Origin: Paulinella micropora
Taxonomy: Eukaryota; Cercozoa; Imbricatea; Euglyphida
Length of the DNA: 45,946 bases
NCBI GenBank assembly: GCA_009731375.1
Contig: BJOX01000377.1
Location: forward strand, 480,076 to 526,021
Direction of reading: 5' to 3'
A model generated the notes under the pieces. That model was not told the origin of the DNA, ran no database searches, and worked only from the letters and a program-made list of their open reading frames with translations. The stretch's first letter is position 1. Every line of letters starts with the position of its first letter. The position numbers and the translations under genes were made by a program. Shown here in pieces: positions 1 to 10,959 of the stretch.

Positions 1-593
1 ACTAACATTAATGCTAACATAGAATCAAACATCATAAGCCCATGCGTATCAGACCATCATCCCATATACGCAATAATACACACCCGCACGCAAAAAACCA
101 GACACAAACAACACACCCACACTCACCAAAAGCATATATGAGAAAACCAAAGACACAATCCTAGCAAACCTCAAAACACAGTTAGAATACATCACACAAG
201 ACAACACAGAAAACAGCGACACAAACCAAAAGTGTAGATACATACAAACAACAATAACAAAAGTTATAGAACACTTCGAACGAAAGCCTAAACAAAGTAA
301 TAGAAGAAAGAGCTGGTGCAACCCCATAATAAAGAGACAAATAAAAAAAAGCACCTACTATATCAAAAATGGAGAGATAACTCGACAGCAGAAAACAAAC
401 AAACATACAGACTACAGAAATACAAAGTCGACAAAATAATACACAAAGCCAAAAAAGACGAAATAATGAAGACGCTAGAAGAAAATAAAAACAACCCAAA
501 GAAACAACACAGAAAACTCAGAGAGTTAGTACCTAACAACAAACCACCGAGAGTGTCACCAACCACAATACAATACAACAACAAAACATACAC
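1..593 (+). pseudogene. APE-like endonuclease C-terminus and linker of the non-LTR ORF2
   Basis: Frame 1 opens with the SDHHP motif (about 46-60), the conserved histidine-containing end of APE-type endonucleases, which nick the target DNA. The frame then breaks (TGA near 138-140). Further linker sequence runs on in other frames: KSWCNPIIKRQ near 309-341, then a lysine-rich helix to 593. One break coincides with an A8 run near 342-349, where one extra A would restore the frame, so it could be a sequencing error or decay. The 10-N gap at 594 cuts the ORF before the first RT motif. As read, it cannot be translated in one piece. Confidence 0.6.
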
Positions 594-603
594 NNNNNNN
601 NNN
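594..603. other. Assembly gap, 10 N
   Basis: Ten Ns join LINE sequence on the left to a gypsy integrase fragment on the right. Gaps of exactly 10 N recur at 6862, 15217, 17909 and 28528 and look like a placeholder for gaps of unknown or negative length. Confidence 0.95.
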
Positions 604-963
604 TGAGCGAACGGCAAGATAGAGCGGGTGCATAGACCCCTCAAGGCCGCGCTGAAGATGTATTGTATGAAGAAGGAGAATCAAAAGGCATGGGTGGAGG
701 CGAATCGCCTACCCTCTACAGCGTTAGGTGGTTCAAAAGGTTCCGTCTCGCCATACCAATTGGTATATGGGCGTGAGCCCGCCATCCCAGCCTCACTGCT
801 GCACCCAAAAGATTCATGGGCAGATCAGGATGAGCTGTTTGGGGTGAGACTTCGGGCGAAGATGGAGGCGGAGCAAATAGTACAGGCGCATAGGGAGGCG
901 GAGCGCAGGAAGACTGATGCTGAAGGTGTCAGGCAGGCACACCTGGATCAAGTCAGATTTCAG
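604..963 (+). pseudogene. Isolated fragment of element-A-type integrase gene, probably misplaced
   Basis: Apart from a deletion of about 25 bp near 700-703 and isolated changes, this stretch matches 23524-23908, the catalytic-E end of the integrase core and the following linker in element A. It is much closer to A than to element B (37620-38005). It is bounded by N gaps on both sides and sits inside the reverse transcriptase gene of an unrelated LINE. No LTR or target duplication is visible. A gap-filling or scaffolding error is more likely than a real insertion, but a nested fragment cannot be excluded. Confidence 0.75.
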
Positions 964-999
964 NNNNNNNNNNNNNNNNNNNNNNNNNNNNNNNNNNNN
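964..999. other. Assembly gap, 36 N
   Basis: Thirty-six Ns separate the integrase fragment from the resumed LINE reverse transcriptase. The LINE protein is missing part of its RT N-terminus between 593 and 1000. Confidence 0.95.
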
Positions 1000-2406
1000 T
1001 CTCAACAAAGCCATAAACGAAAATAAATACCCAGATGCACTCAAAACAACAAAAGTAATTGAACTATAAAAAGCAAGTGACACAAGCATGCCAGCCAACT
1101 ACAGACCGATATCACTACTACCCATAATAGCTAAAGTGTTTGACACGATAATAAATAAACAAATAATGGACCCCCTAACAAAACATAACATAATATCACA
1201 CACACAATACGCATTCCGACCTAACTCAAACACAACCATGACAATCCAAACAATAATAAACCAAATACAAAAACATAAAGACAAAGAAGAATTAGTGCTA
1301 GCATTGTATGTGGACCTCTCAAAAGCGTACGACACAGTAGAGCATTCAAAGCTACTGGACAAACTTCGGCGAAATTTTAATTTCAACGAAGAAACAGTCC
1401 AATTCTTTGCATCCTACTTCTCGAACCGCACCCAAGAGGTCCACACACAATATGGTAAATCTTACAAACGCACCATCACACACGGCATACCACAAGGAAG
1501 CACATTATCAACTACCTTTTTCCTACTCTATATCAATGACATAATCAATATCATACAACAAGGAACAGTATATACATATGCAGACGACACAACACTCATA
1601 ATAACATCCAAAACTCCCACAGACCTACAACAAAAAACACAAATAGAAATAACAAAATTAATAAATTACTTCCACTCTAATAACCTAGTACCGAACCCAA
1701 CAAAAACAACATACACAATTTTTCACAAAACAAAACAAGATATCACAATAACAATAAACAACCACACCCTCGAGCAATGCAAACATGCAAAACTCCTGGG
1801 AATAACACTACAACACAACCTTAAATATGATCAACACATCAATAACATAATCCGTAAACTCCAACCCACAATCAACTCATTGCTTTATGCTAAAAGATAT
1901 CTAAACATAAAAACAATGAAACAATTATACTACACACACATATACCCACACCTCATACAAAACATCTCCATCTGGGGGACGCATGACAACAAAAAGAAAT
2001 ACATACAACCACTCATAAAAATACATAAAAAATAATCAGAATAATTGCAAAAACACATTACCGCGCGCACACCAAACCAATACTAAACCAACTGAAACTA
2101 CTTGACATCACCCACCTATATACACTCCGTGTATGCATAGAAAATCACCCATTCATTTACCCTAAAAAACACCTCAACAGACCACTCCACAATAACACCT
2201 TTACCCCAATCAATACCATACATTCATACAAAACGCGATACTCAACTAAAAGCAGCCTCTTTGTCAATCACAAAGACCCATATCTCACCAAGATCTTCGC
2301 TGATCAATGGAAATCAATCCCAAAAAATATAACAGATGAAACAAAAATAAAACCATTCAAAACAGCACTAATGACATACCTACTCAAACATCAACAAACA
2401 TCATAA
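1000..2406 (+). pseudogene. Reverse transcriptase and C-terminal region of the non-LTR retrotransposon
   Basis: The longest open piece (1088-2035) shows RT motifs in order: NYRPISLLP (about 1093-1119), DLSKAYDTV (motif A, about 1312-1338), HGIPQGSTL (about 1480-1506) and YADDT (catalytic, about 1576-1590). A short finger-type LLGITL follows. Upstream, an in-frame TAA at 1066-1068 interrupts the same domain. Downstream, removing one A from the A6 run near 2025-2031 would let the frame continue through a conserved-looking C-terminus to TAA at 2404-2406. There is thus at least one nonsense change plus one homopolymer frameshift. RT copies the element RNA at the nicked target. It is inactive as read. 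Confidence 0.85.
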
Positions 2407-2429
2407 TATCTATAAATATAAATACTCGC

Positions 2430-2449
2430 AAAAAAAAAAAAAAAAAAAA
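2430..2449 (+). repeat. A-tail of the non-LTR retrotransposon
   Basis: A run of about 20 A follows 24 bp after the ORF2 stop codon and marks the element's 3' end. Sequence composition changes abruptly after it. Confidence 0.85.
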
Positions 2450-2896
2450 CGATGGAACAACAAGTTTGCTCCCCTGTCTGCTACTTGAAGGAGAACTCCC
2501 CGGATCAGCCAACGTATATGGTCAACCACGCACAGCCCCAACTTCCTCCTCTCTCTTTCACTTTTTCTCACGAAAAAGAAAAGAGAGGGGGGGCCGCCAG
2601 ACATAAACTACTACACTTTTACAATAACATATATATTCATATCATATTATAATATTATCACTACTGAATATATCTAAACATAAATATTAATATTAATAAT
2701 ATTAATACTAGATATATATAACACCGAGCCGCTAAATACAAATTTAATATTTTCCTTTAATACGATCAACTGAATAACTAGGTTTCCACCTTAGATAAAG
2801 GTATAACTTACTAGCTATACTTTTCACGTGGACGTTCCCTGAGCCCGATTGTAAAATTGTTCTCTCAATAAAAGCGAAGAAGAAGAGAGAGAGAGT

Positions 2897-2964
<68 letters not shown>

Positions 2965-3450
2965 CAGACAGACAGACAGACACACAGGCAGACACACAGA
3001 CACATAATCACATAAACAAACACACATGTACACACATACTTATTCACCACTTTCACCTTTACCAAACACCAACATTTCACAAAATTTCCCTTCCGCTGTC
3101 TTAAACTAGCTGTAGTCCTGACTGCAGATGTAATGCCTCTTTGTGTCAGTCTGACCTGCAGTCCCTTGGCGACTGCATAGGCACCAGAATCTCCCAAATC
3201 TTCGTGGTAGAAACGCAGCTCCTTGCCTTCATACCTGGCCTAAGCTCAACACAGCATTTGACCATGAAGATAAAAGACTCACAAACAAGAAGTGAAAGAA
3301 AGAGCTTCAAGCGAAAAGGCGAAAAAGTTACAAAGAAAAGGAAGGCACGAGGCAATACAAATTAAAGGGGGAAAAAAATCAAAAAGAAAGATTAGAGACC
3401 ACAAAATCGGTCAGGACATGGTGTCGGCCCGCACGCGAGGCTGTCAAAGC
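2450..3450. other. Intergenic flank, no gene seen
   Basis: About 1 kb between the LINE tail and the tandem repeat. ORFs here are short and overlap the (GA)n tract. I see no convincing exon, RNA gene or element terminus. Confidence 0.5.
2878..2998. repeat. Compound (GA)n / (GACA)n microsatellite
   Basis: A nearly pure GA tract runs to about 2961 and is followed by GACA/CACA units. Open frames on the minus strand here are low-complexity (SL)n artefacts. Confidence 0.95.
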
Positions 3451-4450
3451 AGCCTCCATGTTGTCGCTTAGAGCTGCTTAGCTTCTGTCGCCCTCACAAA
3501 AGATCGGTTCACAGGTCCGCGAAAAATATAGAATTGGTGACTGCAACGGCGGCCAGACTGACCGAGACTTGATGGGATAACCCCTACACTTTTGACCCGG
3601 CCCTACAGTAAAGTACTGGGGAAAGTTACGGGGGGGAACAATAAAACCTTTTGTTACACCTTTCCACGTACCGCAAAATCAGGCCGTTTCAATTTGCTAG
3701 TTACCTTTTTTCAGTGACACATCCGGTACCAAAATAATGACACTGGAAAAAACCAGTGGATGCAAATTCGGCGAATGGTTTATAAACAACCCACAAGTGA
3801 AGATCTTTATTTTTATGTATAGACCGGAATTCAACTAATAATATTTGGATACGACTAAAAAAATTTTGATTTATGGAAGGGGTGTAACAAAAAACCAGAT
3901 TTTTTTTAGTCTAGTCGAAATTATGTTACACCCTAGTACTCACCCTTCCTGTAACTTTTCCCAGTACTTTACTATTCTTCTAGTGACTAAGAAAGAAAGC
4001 TGTCAACTCTGGAAAGAAAACGGGACTGCATTACACGTTTTGTTAGTTTGTTGTGTGTAGATTACATTCTACAATATCAGAACTGTTCGAAAAACGCAAA
4101 ACCCGTTAAATGTTCAACAAATGCTACCTCAAAAAGCCCGAGCACAATCCCCTCAAAAACGAAAGAAAATCATCCTCAAAAACTCCAGTATTTAGGTATG
4201 TTTTTCGTATATGCTGAAAAATATGATTGGGTATAGCAGTTTTTGTGTATCGAAGGGAACGAATCTGGAATTACGGTCGATTGCAGCTCTGAGAAGTGAT
4301 AAAGACAGTGTATTTGAACGAAAATAATTGCAAAGGTGTTGTCAATCCCCGTGAAGTTCACATGGATCTCTTACTAAGCAAAAATTTATCTGCAGTTTTT
4401 GCATTTGCCTTTGATTTGAAGTTACTTTTACAAGTAACCTCTGGTAATCC
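3451..4450. repeat. Host tandem repeat, copy 1, left part (continues at 26013-26240)
   Basis: This stretch matches 26241-27688 in the same orientation apart from small indels and the N gap in copy 2. Element A split copy 1 at the ATCC at 4447-4450, and the remainder of the copy follows the element at 26013-26240. The uninterrupted unit is about 1.23 kb. No protein-coding ORF is conserved between the copies. The unit contains the inverted-repeat element at 3606-3974. Confidence 0.85.
3606..3974. mobile_element. Candidate MITE with about 25-bp terminal inverted repeats, copy 1
   Basis: The left end (3606-3630, CAGTAAAGTACTGGGGAAAG...) is the inverse of the right end (3951-3974, ...CCCAGTACTTTACTA), with a few mismatches. 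The element is about 369 bp and has no coding capacity. Inner GTTACACC/GGTGTAAC copies add to the inverted symmetry. A TA flanks the left end, but a clean target duplication is not certain, so the superfamily is not assigned. A second copy lies at 26396-27208 as part of the tandem duplication and is not an independent insertion. Confidence 0.55.
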
Positions 4451-4673
4451 TGTAGACATCACCCACCGAATTATCAGGTAAAAAACTTATTTATATATTT
4501 CGTCTGGCCTGACACGTCTGAAATACTAATTTGATCCTGGTCTTTTGGATGTTTTTTGTCTTTGCGTTACTGAGCTAATATAACGAGACATCATTCTCTT
4601 TTTTGAGGACTATGTTTGGTTATATTAAATTACCGACTTACTCTTCCATTGAGCTATCGTTGGGGATAGTACA
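4451..4673 (+). repeat. 5' LTR of element A
   Basis: It is 223 bp, begins TGTAGACATC and ends GGGATAGTACA. The block from about 4570 to 4660 (TGAGCTAATATAACGAGACA and onward) is nearly identical in the LTRs of element B, although the rest of the LTR differs. It contains a TATA-like TAATATAA at 4576-4583 and is the best candidate for the core promoter. Confidence 0.93.
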
Positions 4674-4675
4674 TT

Positions 4676-4684
4676 TGGAGTCCA
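4676..4684 (+). promoter_or_regulatory. Primer-binding site of element A
   Basis: TGGAGTCCA lies two bases after the LTR and begins with the TGG expected to pair with a tRNA 3' CCA. The same bases occupy the same position in element B (29781-29789). The tRNA would end in GGACTCCA; its identity is not known. Confidence 0.75.
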
Positions 4685-5523
4685 TAGCTAAATGCTGATT
4701 TCTTTTCTGATCTGTCGTACAGACATCAGATAAGCACAAATTTATTTTTCGCTGATCTGTCGCACAGACATCAGACGAAAACAAACACTCCTATTCATCA
4801 ACTTACAAACAAGCGATCAATTTGTCACAAGCTGGCATAACATTTAGCCCTTGTGCACATTTGGCTTCTGTATGCTCTTCTAAAAGACACCAGACCACAC
4901 CTACTTCACTCCCTCTTGCTGCTTGCATAAAGCCAAGTAGGATAAGTGCGAAACAAACATCAGACAAACACACAGACTGAGTTGAAACGAGCAAAGCACT
5001 CCCACTCTGTTCTGAATCATTTTCCTTGTATTTTCTCTGCAGAAACCAGAGGAGATTACACTTGCATCTATCACACAAGAGCAAGACAAATATCGAAGCA
5101 CTTTCCGACGACAGACTGACTTCTACAAAACAGCTCTTTTGACACTTTCCGACAACAGACTGACTTTTACATCACCACTGCGCAAGGATACAGTCCGATA
5201 ACCCCTACCTTCAAACTGTTCAACAGAAGTGTTTTGTAATTTCATTCTCAATGCCGCAAAAATTAAACCCCCACAAGTGCCACGCCTGTATTTCATCATA
5301 CTTCAGTAAACAAGGAGTTGAAATTATTGCTGTTGTACTGTGACATGTTAATAATGTAAATGTTTTTATTCCACTGAACCGTCCCTGACATAAGTATTGA
5401 TTAAGAATTGAAGAAGTTACGCCAGCCAAGTTATCTTCTTTTCCCCCGGTCTTGGGGCCCGCGGCATGACTTGAAACTCGTTATATATGAAAACAGTTCT
5501 GGGCATTTTTCAAGTTTACTATG

Positions 5524-5528
<5 letters not shown>

Positions 5529-5565
<37 letters not shown>

Positions 5566-5608
5566 ATCATCTATATATAATATATACCCCCCCCCCCCCC
5601 CCCCCCCC
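5529..5608. repeat. (TA)n followed by C22
   Basis: An alternating TA tract runs into 22 C immediately before the 504-N gap. Such a run is a plausible reason for the assembly to stop here. Confidence 0.9.
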
Positions 5609-6112
5609 NNNNNNNNNNNNNNNNNNNNNNNNNNNNNNNNNNNNNNNNNNNNNNNNNNNNNNNNNNNNNNNNNNNNNNNNNNNNNNNNNNNNNNNNNNNN
5701 NNNNNNNNNNNNNNNNNNNNNNNNNNNNNNNNNNNNNNNNNNNNNNNNNNNNNNNNNNNNNNNNNNNNNNNNNNNNNNNNNNNNNNNNNNNNNNNNNNNN
5801 NNNNNNNNNNNNNNNNNNNNNNNNNNNNNNNNNNNNNNNNNNNNNNNNNNNNNNNNNNNNNNNNNNNNNNNNNNNNNNNNNNNNNNNNNNNNNNNNNNNN
5901 NNNNNNNNNNNNNNNNNNNNNNNNNNNNNNNNNNNNNNNNNNNNNNNNNNNNNNNNNNNNNNNNNNNNNNNNNNNNNNNNNNNNNNNNNNNNNNNNNNNN
6001 NNNNNNNNNNNNNNNNNNNNNNNNNNNNNNNNNNNNNNNNNNNNNNNNNNNNNNNNNNNNNNNNNNNNNNNNNNNNNNNNNNNNNNNNNNNNNNNNNNNN
6101 NNNNNNNNNNNN
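5609..6112. other. Assembly gap, 504 N
   Basis: The gap lies between poly-C and the second copy of the duplicated leader block. Open frames spanning it are artefacts of unread sequence. Confidence 0.97.
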
Positions 6113-6670
6113 TTTTTCGCTGATCTGTCGCACAGACATCAGACGAAAACAAACACTCCTACTCATCCTCTAACAAAAAAACTTACAAACAAGCGATCAA
6201 TTTGTCACAAGCTGGCATAACCTTTAGCCCTTGTGCACATTTGGCTTCTGTGTGCTCTTCTACAAGACACCAGACCACACTTACTCCACTCCCTCTTGCT
6301 GCTTGCATAAAGCTAAGTAGGACAAGTGCGAAACAAACATCAGACAAACACACAGACAATGGAAACACGAGCAAAGCACTCCCACTCTCTGTTCTGAACC
6401 ATTTTCCTTGCATTTTCTCTGCAGAAACCAGATTACACTTGCATCTCTCACATAAGAGCAAGACAAATATCGAAGCACTGTCCGACGACAGACTGACTTC
6501 TACAAAACAGCTCTTTTGACCAAACTATCGTTATCTCTGTGTAGGGCCTGACGCCCCATAACTATTTCAACAGAGAAAAGGAAGAATGAGAAGAAGGTTG
6601 CATAGAGTGATAAGAATAACAGAGAAAAAAAAAGAAAAAAAAAAAGCAGACGTGACTCTCATAACATAAG

Positions 6671-9282
6671 ATGGAAGACGAGAATGAGCGGGCTGGTGTG
6701 ACACCAACTGATTATGGTCCTAGTGAGGGAGGAGAGGAGCAGGAGACTCAGTACTCAGAAGAGAGGGGGGATAGAGATGGAGAGGAGAGAGAGAAGTATA
6801 CATATACAGCCGATGTAGAGTCGACAGGGGGGGGGGGGGGAAATGCACAAAAAGCGAGTGCNNNNNNNNNNACAGAGGCAGAGAGAGAGATGGAGGATGT
6901 TGGCCAGAATATCACAAATACATTGGAACAGTTGGCTACATATGATGATGAAGAGTCCTTCTTCCTTAACTACCCAACCTATTATAAAACACACATCTAC
7001 ATTCCCTACGAGAAAAGGAATAGACCAGGACAAAGTCAAAGCAACCTCCTGATCGAAATTCCCTGCCTTGCGAAGCCTCTCTTCAACAAAGTGAGGTTTG
7101 AGCACGAAAGAGTGTCATTGCAGGATATCAAGTATGGCGACACTCTTACACTGTGAGACATATACGACATATCTGCAACACTCTACGCTGCTGTGCTCGT
7201 TGCGGAATTTTATGAACGCACAAACATACAGTAGAAAAATAAACGCACAACTGCAGCATGGCTGTCTGTCTGTGGTGTCCCCACTGATATCAAGAATCTA
7301 GAAAGAAAGTTCGAAGGTAGAAACCAAAGTGGCATTGAGTTTGCCCTTGAGGCTTTTGTAACTGCCTTCACACGGGCTTACAACGAAATGTACAAAGCAC
7401 TGAAAGACAACACAAGGCAACATCCTGTTTACGAGGAGGTTGACCAGTCTTGTCAGGTGAACGCCTCACACAACTCCATAAGGGCCTCTTTGAGGGGAAG
7501 GAGCAAAAACCAACATGGAAACAATGGGCCCACATGAAGAATCACACTCTCATTAAAGGCCCTCTCACAACAATCCCAAATAATAACAGAGCTGATAAGT
7601 CTTCCATGAGAGAAATGGCACACTTCCTCTCTAGTGCCACAGGGCTTGCACAGTTCGTGACTCATCTAGCATGACAGGTGAAAGAAGAAGAGACGAGACA
7701 GAAAGAGGAGAAGGAGCAGAAGGAGAAGATAGCTGTGGCAATGGCAGTAGCACGGGTGGCTCCACAGCCAACGGCTCCACCTACCACATCTAACCCAGCT
7801 CCCAAGAAAGCAGGAGGAGGACCCACAGGAGGAGGACCCCAAGGGGGAGGGACAGTAATTAACTTGACTGACTCCCAGAAGAAAAAGCAGGCGCTGCAGG
7901 CAGCCCTAGCTAAAATCAAAATTGGGGGAGGGGGCCTTAAGCTCTATGCTATCACTGCCAATGAGGCTGACACAGAGAAGACCCTCATGACTAAGTTCAA
8001 TGAGATGGACAGATGCTTCCAGCAAAACCAGTGTGAGGTGGAGCAGGAGTATGAAGTCCTAGAACATCTCTGTGATCGATCCCTCCTTGGAGCTGGTTTT
8101 GATCGTATAACTTACGAGAAGTACAGAGGAGAGGAGGAGCTAGCAAGGAAAGGTGGACATGCAGAGATGAGTTGTACTCTGGCCATTGCTGCCCTCATTC
8201 GATACTTTAAGGCAAGTGGATACCAACACTTGTGCACTGGCACATTGATTGGGTTTGAAATTTTCGACTTAGTATCGGAGCAGTTGCAGTCTGTCACTCA
8301 GCTTGCATCTGTCTTAACAAATGTGGGCACCCAGTACACTCTCTTTTATAACCACAAAGCCATACTCCTATATTTCCTCAGTGCTTTGCACGTCTACAAC
8401 AAAAATAAGCTCACACTGCTCATGCAAGACTGCAAAACCTTCGACAAGGTAAAGCACTTGAACTTTTTGGAGATGAGCGTCTTTGAGGCCACGACTAAGG
8501 CCGTGAGCCCAAAAATGTTGTGGACCGAAGTAATGACCGCTTGTCAGAGGCTCGACAGCCAGACAGCATCCTTGATCGGTTCTGCATCGGCTTCTGCTCA
8601 ACCGCAAGCCGCACATACGCAACGATCTCTAGGAAAGCGACCAAGAGAGAACAGTCGTGAAGCTAACACACCTTGTATTCGTTGGTGGGCACGGGCACAA
8701 TGCTTCAAACACACAAATAAGAAATGCCCGTACAACCACGATGTCGAGGACACCCGCATCCGAAACACACTCCTCAAGAACGTACGGTCGGACGAAACCA
8801 ACACCGTCGCCGTTCTGCGCCGACTGCGCAAGGATCAGGGGTGGAAATTACAGGATGTCGCGGACCATGACCACGAACTAGCTGACGCGATCAATTCTCT
8901 TTTCGCTAGAGATGATCAGAAGACGGCAGCCATAGAAGCCGCAAGTAGAGGAAGAGGTGGAACACGAGGAAGAGGAGGAGGGAGAGGAATCAATCGAGGA
9001 GGAGGAGCCCCTTTCGCACGAGGCACATACACTCGCGGGGGGGAGAGAGGATTTGTGAGAAGAGGAGGAGGAAGAGGTGTATTTCAAGGTAGAGGAGGAG
9101 GAAGATGGGTTGGCCGAGGTGGATACGGCAGCGCAGAGCGCCCGTACCACAGAGATGGGGGCTGGGCAGACGGCTCGAGCTCAAGCTCGAGTTCCTCAGC
9201 ACCACAGGCCTATGCGACATCAGGCGCAACCACTACCGACACTGATGCCGACTCAGGTAACAGATTTGAGGTAGTCCAATGA
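6671..9282 (+). pseudogene. gag of element A (CCCH zinc finger, RGG tail), broken
   Basis: It is homologous throughout to the intact gag of element B. It starts at ATG 6671 with an acidic, glycine-rich N-terminus (10-N gap at 6862). The reading frame is broken by TGA at 7154-7156, frame changes between about 7157 and 7450, and TGA at 7672-7674. The remaining frame, 7675-9282, is open. The conserved helical core includes GYQHLCTGTLIGFEIF near 8220-8265, nearly identical in B. A CCCH finger (C-X8-C-X7-C-X3-H, 8674-8742) and an arginine/glycine-rich tail (about 8941-9135) follow. Gag should form the particle and bind RNA; a CCCH finger replaces the usual CCHC knuckle. The terminal TGA at 9280-9282 is followed by CTA and the in-frame pol gene. 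Confidence 0.88.
6862..6871. other. Assembly gap, 10 N, inside gag of element A
   Basis: It follows a G-rich run at 6828-6840 in the low-complexity N-terminus of gag. The frame across it cannot be judged. Confidence 0.95.
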
Positions 9283-9292
9283 CTAGAGAAGG
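9277..9292 (+). promoter_or_regulatory. Gag-pol stop-codon readthrough site, element A
   Basis: Gag stops at TGA (9280-9282) in the context CAA-TGA-CTA-GAG. The same frame then stays open as pol to the transposon insertion. The first in-frame ATG of pol is at 9838, inside the protease, so normal re-initiation would lose the N-terminus. UGA followed by CUA is an established leaky-stop context. The purine-rich stretch that follows resembles murine leukaemia virus spacers only in composition. Element B has the same arrangement. Confidence 0.7.
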
Positions 9293-10959
9293 AGGGAGAA
9301 AACAGAACAACATGCATTGCACGATACACCGTTGTGCAGGTCCCAACCAAGGGTACCAGTGAGTCTAAGAGCCCACAGCAGGCCACAGACCAACTCAAAG
9401 GTAGTACAATACCAGTACACCCATCACGACAACAAACAGTGCATGCTGCTAATAGGCAGGCGAGTAAAGCGCTGGCAAAGAGAAAGCAGGCGGGCCTGTC
9501 GCAGCCACAGCCGAAGAAAGTAAGAATAGAACCGGCAGTTAATCTTATCAACTTGCCGAGACAGACAATAGACAAGGAGGATGGAGGACATCAACCTCTC
9601 CTCACGGTCTCAAACAGAGAAAGCAAGGACAATCATCCTTCGCCTGTGAACAATACCCAAAAAGACATTACAAAAACGGCGGAAAGGGAGGAGGAGGCGA
9701 ACCTCGAGAAAAGGATACAGATTTTAGAACACAAGCTCCTTGTATTGGCCTTAAAAAGTCACCGGCCAGACGCTTTATGCTATACGAACCTTTTTTGTGA
9801 AACATTAAATACCTTTATAAACGTTGGTAATGATACTATGGCGAATATTAATATTGTCGGCCGGAAATTTACTACGAAACACCATGCGTGGTTAGAAACT
9901 AATATGAAAAAATCATCTGGCACCTTGAAAGGAGTTAGTAGTCGGACGGATATAACGGGCATCATCACTTTAAGTTTTAAATTGAAATCCGGACGAGTAT
10001 ATCGAGTGGACTTGTACGTTGTCCCCGAATACCACGGATCTGTTCTTTTGTCGTACGACCAACTGGCGACAATGAACGTAGTGATTGATTGCGCCGCCAA
10101 AAGAGTCATATACGGCGTAGAGCCAGGAGAAGAATATACTGTCGACTCTCTCCATGCTATTGACTCATACGAGGCCCTACACCTAGGGGTAGCATCGGAA
10201 GGGAAACAGGTGGCCATTACACACGCATATGAGGCATATATGCCAACGGACGCGGTGTCTAAAGATGGTTCAAACCTGTCAGACAAGAGAGAGGCGGAGG
10301 TCTATACGGCTACAGTCTCTACACAATGGGATAAAAAGTCGATAGACGATCTCATTGAAAAGAGGAAAGAGGAGATTATATGCATGGGAAAAAGGTGCCC
10401 ATCGTTGGCGAGATTTGAAGAAGGAGCAGGGGCCGATGTATATATTACCAACGGGTATTGCTTTCACGTAAAGGTGGAAGAGAAGGACAGACAGGAGTTT
10501 ATACCGAGGAGAAGGGGACGACTCCCTGATATCCCGGCAGAAGATATTAAAAGCTTTATTACCGAATTCTGGGGTGACGAGCCTACGTGGCCGCGCTCAC
10601 TGACAGAAGTGAAAAAGTGCATACGCACTCTTTTTGAAAATAATAAACCATATACGGTCATACTCCCGTACAATGAGAAGGCGATATGGGCGCAGGAGAT
10701 ACGGGACCGGCTTATTGATCATCCGATACCGGTGCCCTCACGGAAGCAACACTTAGTGGTGGCTTGTCGTCTCGGGACTCGTGAGCAGAGCAGTGCATAC
10801 AAGCGGAAGCTCAGAGACCAGGACAAGTTGAAATTGATTCCTCAAGCATTCACATGCTTCGATGGTTTCTACACCCGAAAAGCTCCGTTGCAATATGCGA
10901 GATTAATAGATATGTTGGTAGGTCTGGCGGAGGACGACGAACCAGACACTGCCACATAT
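9283..10959 (+). pseudogene. pol of element A, 5' part: N-terminal region, protease, linker
   Basis: It reads in the gag frame directly after TGA 9280-9282. A lysine- and glutamine-rich N-terminus is followed by a retropepsin-like region. That region has NDTMANINIVGRKF (Asp codon 9832-9834) where DTGA is usual, and a distal SVLLSYDQL plus VVIDC strand set near 10030-10095. A linker of about 290 codons, conserved in B, follows. The frame then runs into element C at 10960, which separates it from RT at 20866. The protease would cut the Gag-Pol polyprotein. As read, a truncated product would end a few codons inside the transposon. Confidence 0.85.

Larger units (their letters stand above)
1..2449 (+). 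mobile_element. Non-LTR (LINE-type) retrotransposon, 3' portion, decayed
   Basis: The sense strand is strongly A-rich. It encodes, in order, the end of an APE-like endonuclease (SDHHPIYAI near 46-72), a basic linker and a reverse transcriptase with YADDT, and it ends in an A-tail at 2430-2449. That order and tail are standard for LINE-type elements that move by target-primed reverse transcription. The 5' end lies outside the window, so no target duplication can be read. Several frameshifts and two N gaps (594-603, 964-999) interrupt it, and the sequence between the gaps belongs to a gypsy integrase instead. The clade (Jockey/CR1-like or other) cannot be fixed by eye. Confidence 0.85.
4674..6670 (+). 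other. 5' leader of element A with hairpins, duplication and gap
   Basis: It is non-coding up to the gag ATG at 6671. Two adjacent hairpins, 4707-4729 and 4752-4774 (outer stem CTGAT/ATCAG, inner CTGT/ACAG), follow the primer-binding site and are matched in position in element B. The block 4745-5143 recurs at 6113-6520 with about 95% identity. The 960 bp between (5144-6112, half of it N) has no counterpart in B and is therefore an insertion, a local duplication or an assembly artefact. A TA-rich run and a C22 run precede the gap. Confidence 0.7.

Noticed and set aside
3141-3365. Short ORF before the tandem repeat
   Set aside because: There is no homology, no splice context and no coding-like composition.
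5487-6173. Long ORFs across the N gaps (also 26331-26963)
   Set aside because: Nearly all residues are unread; the frame is open only because N codons are not stops.
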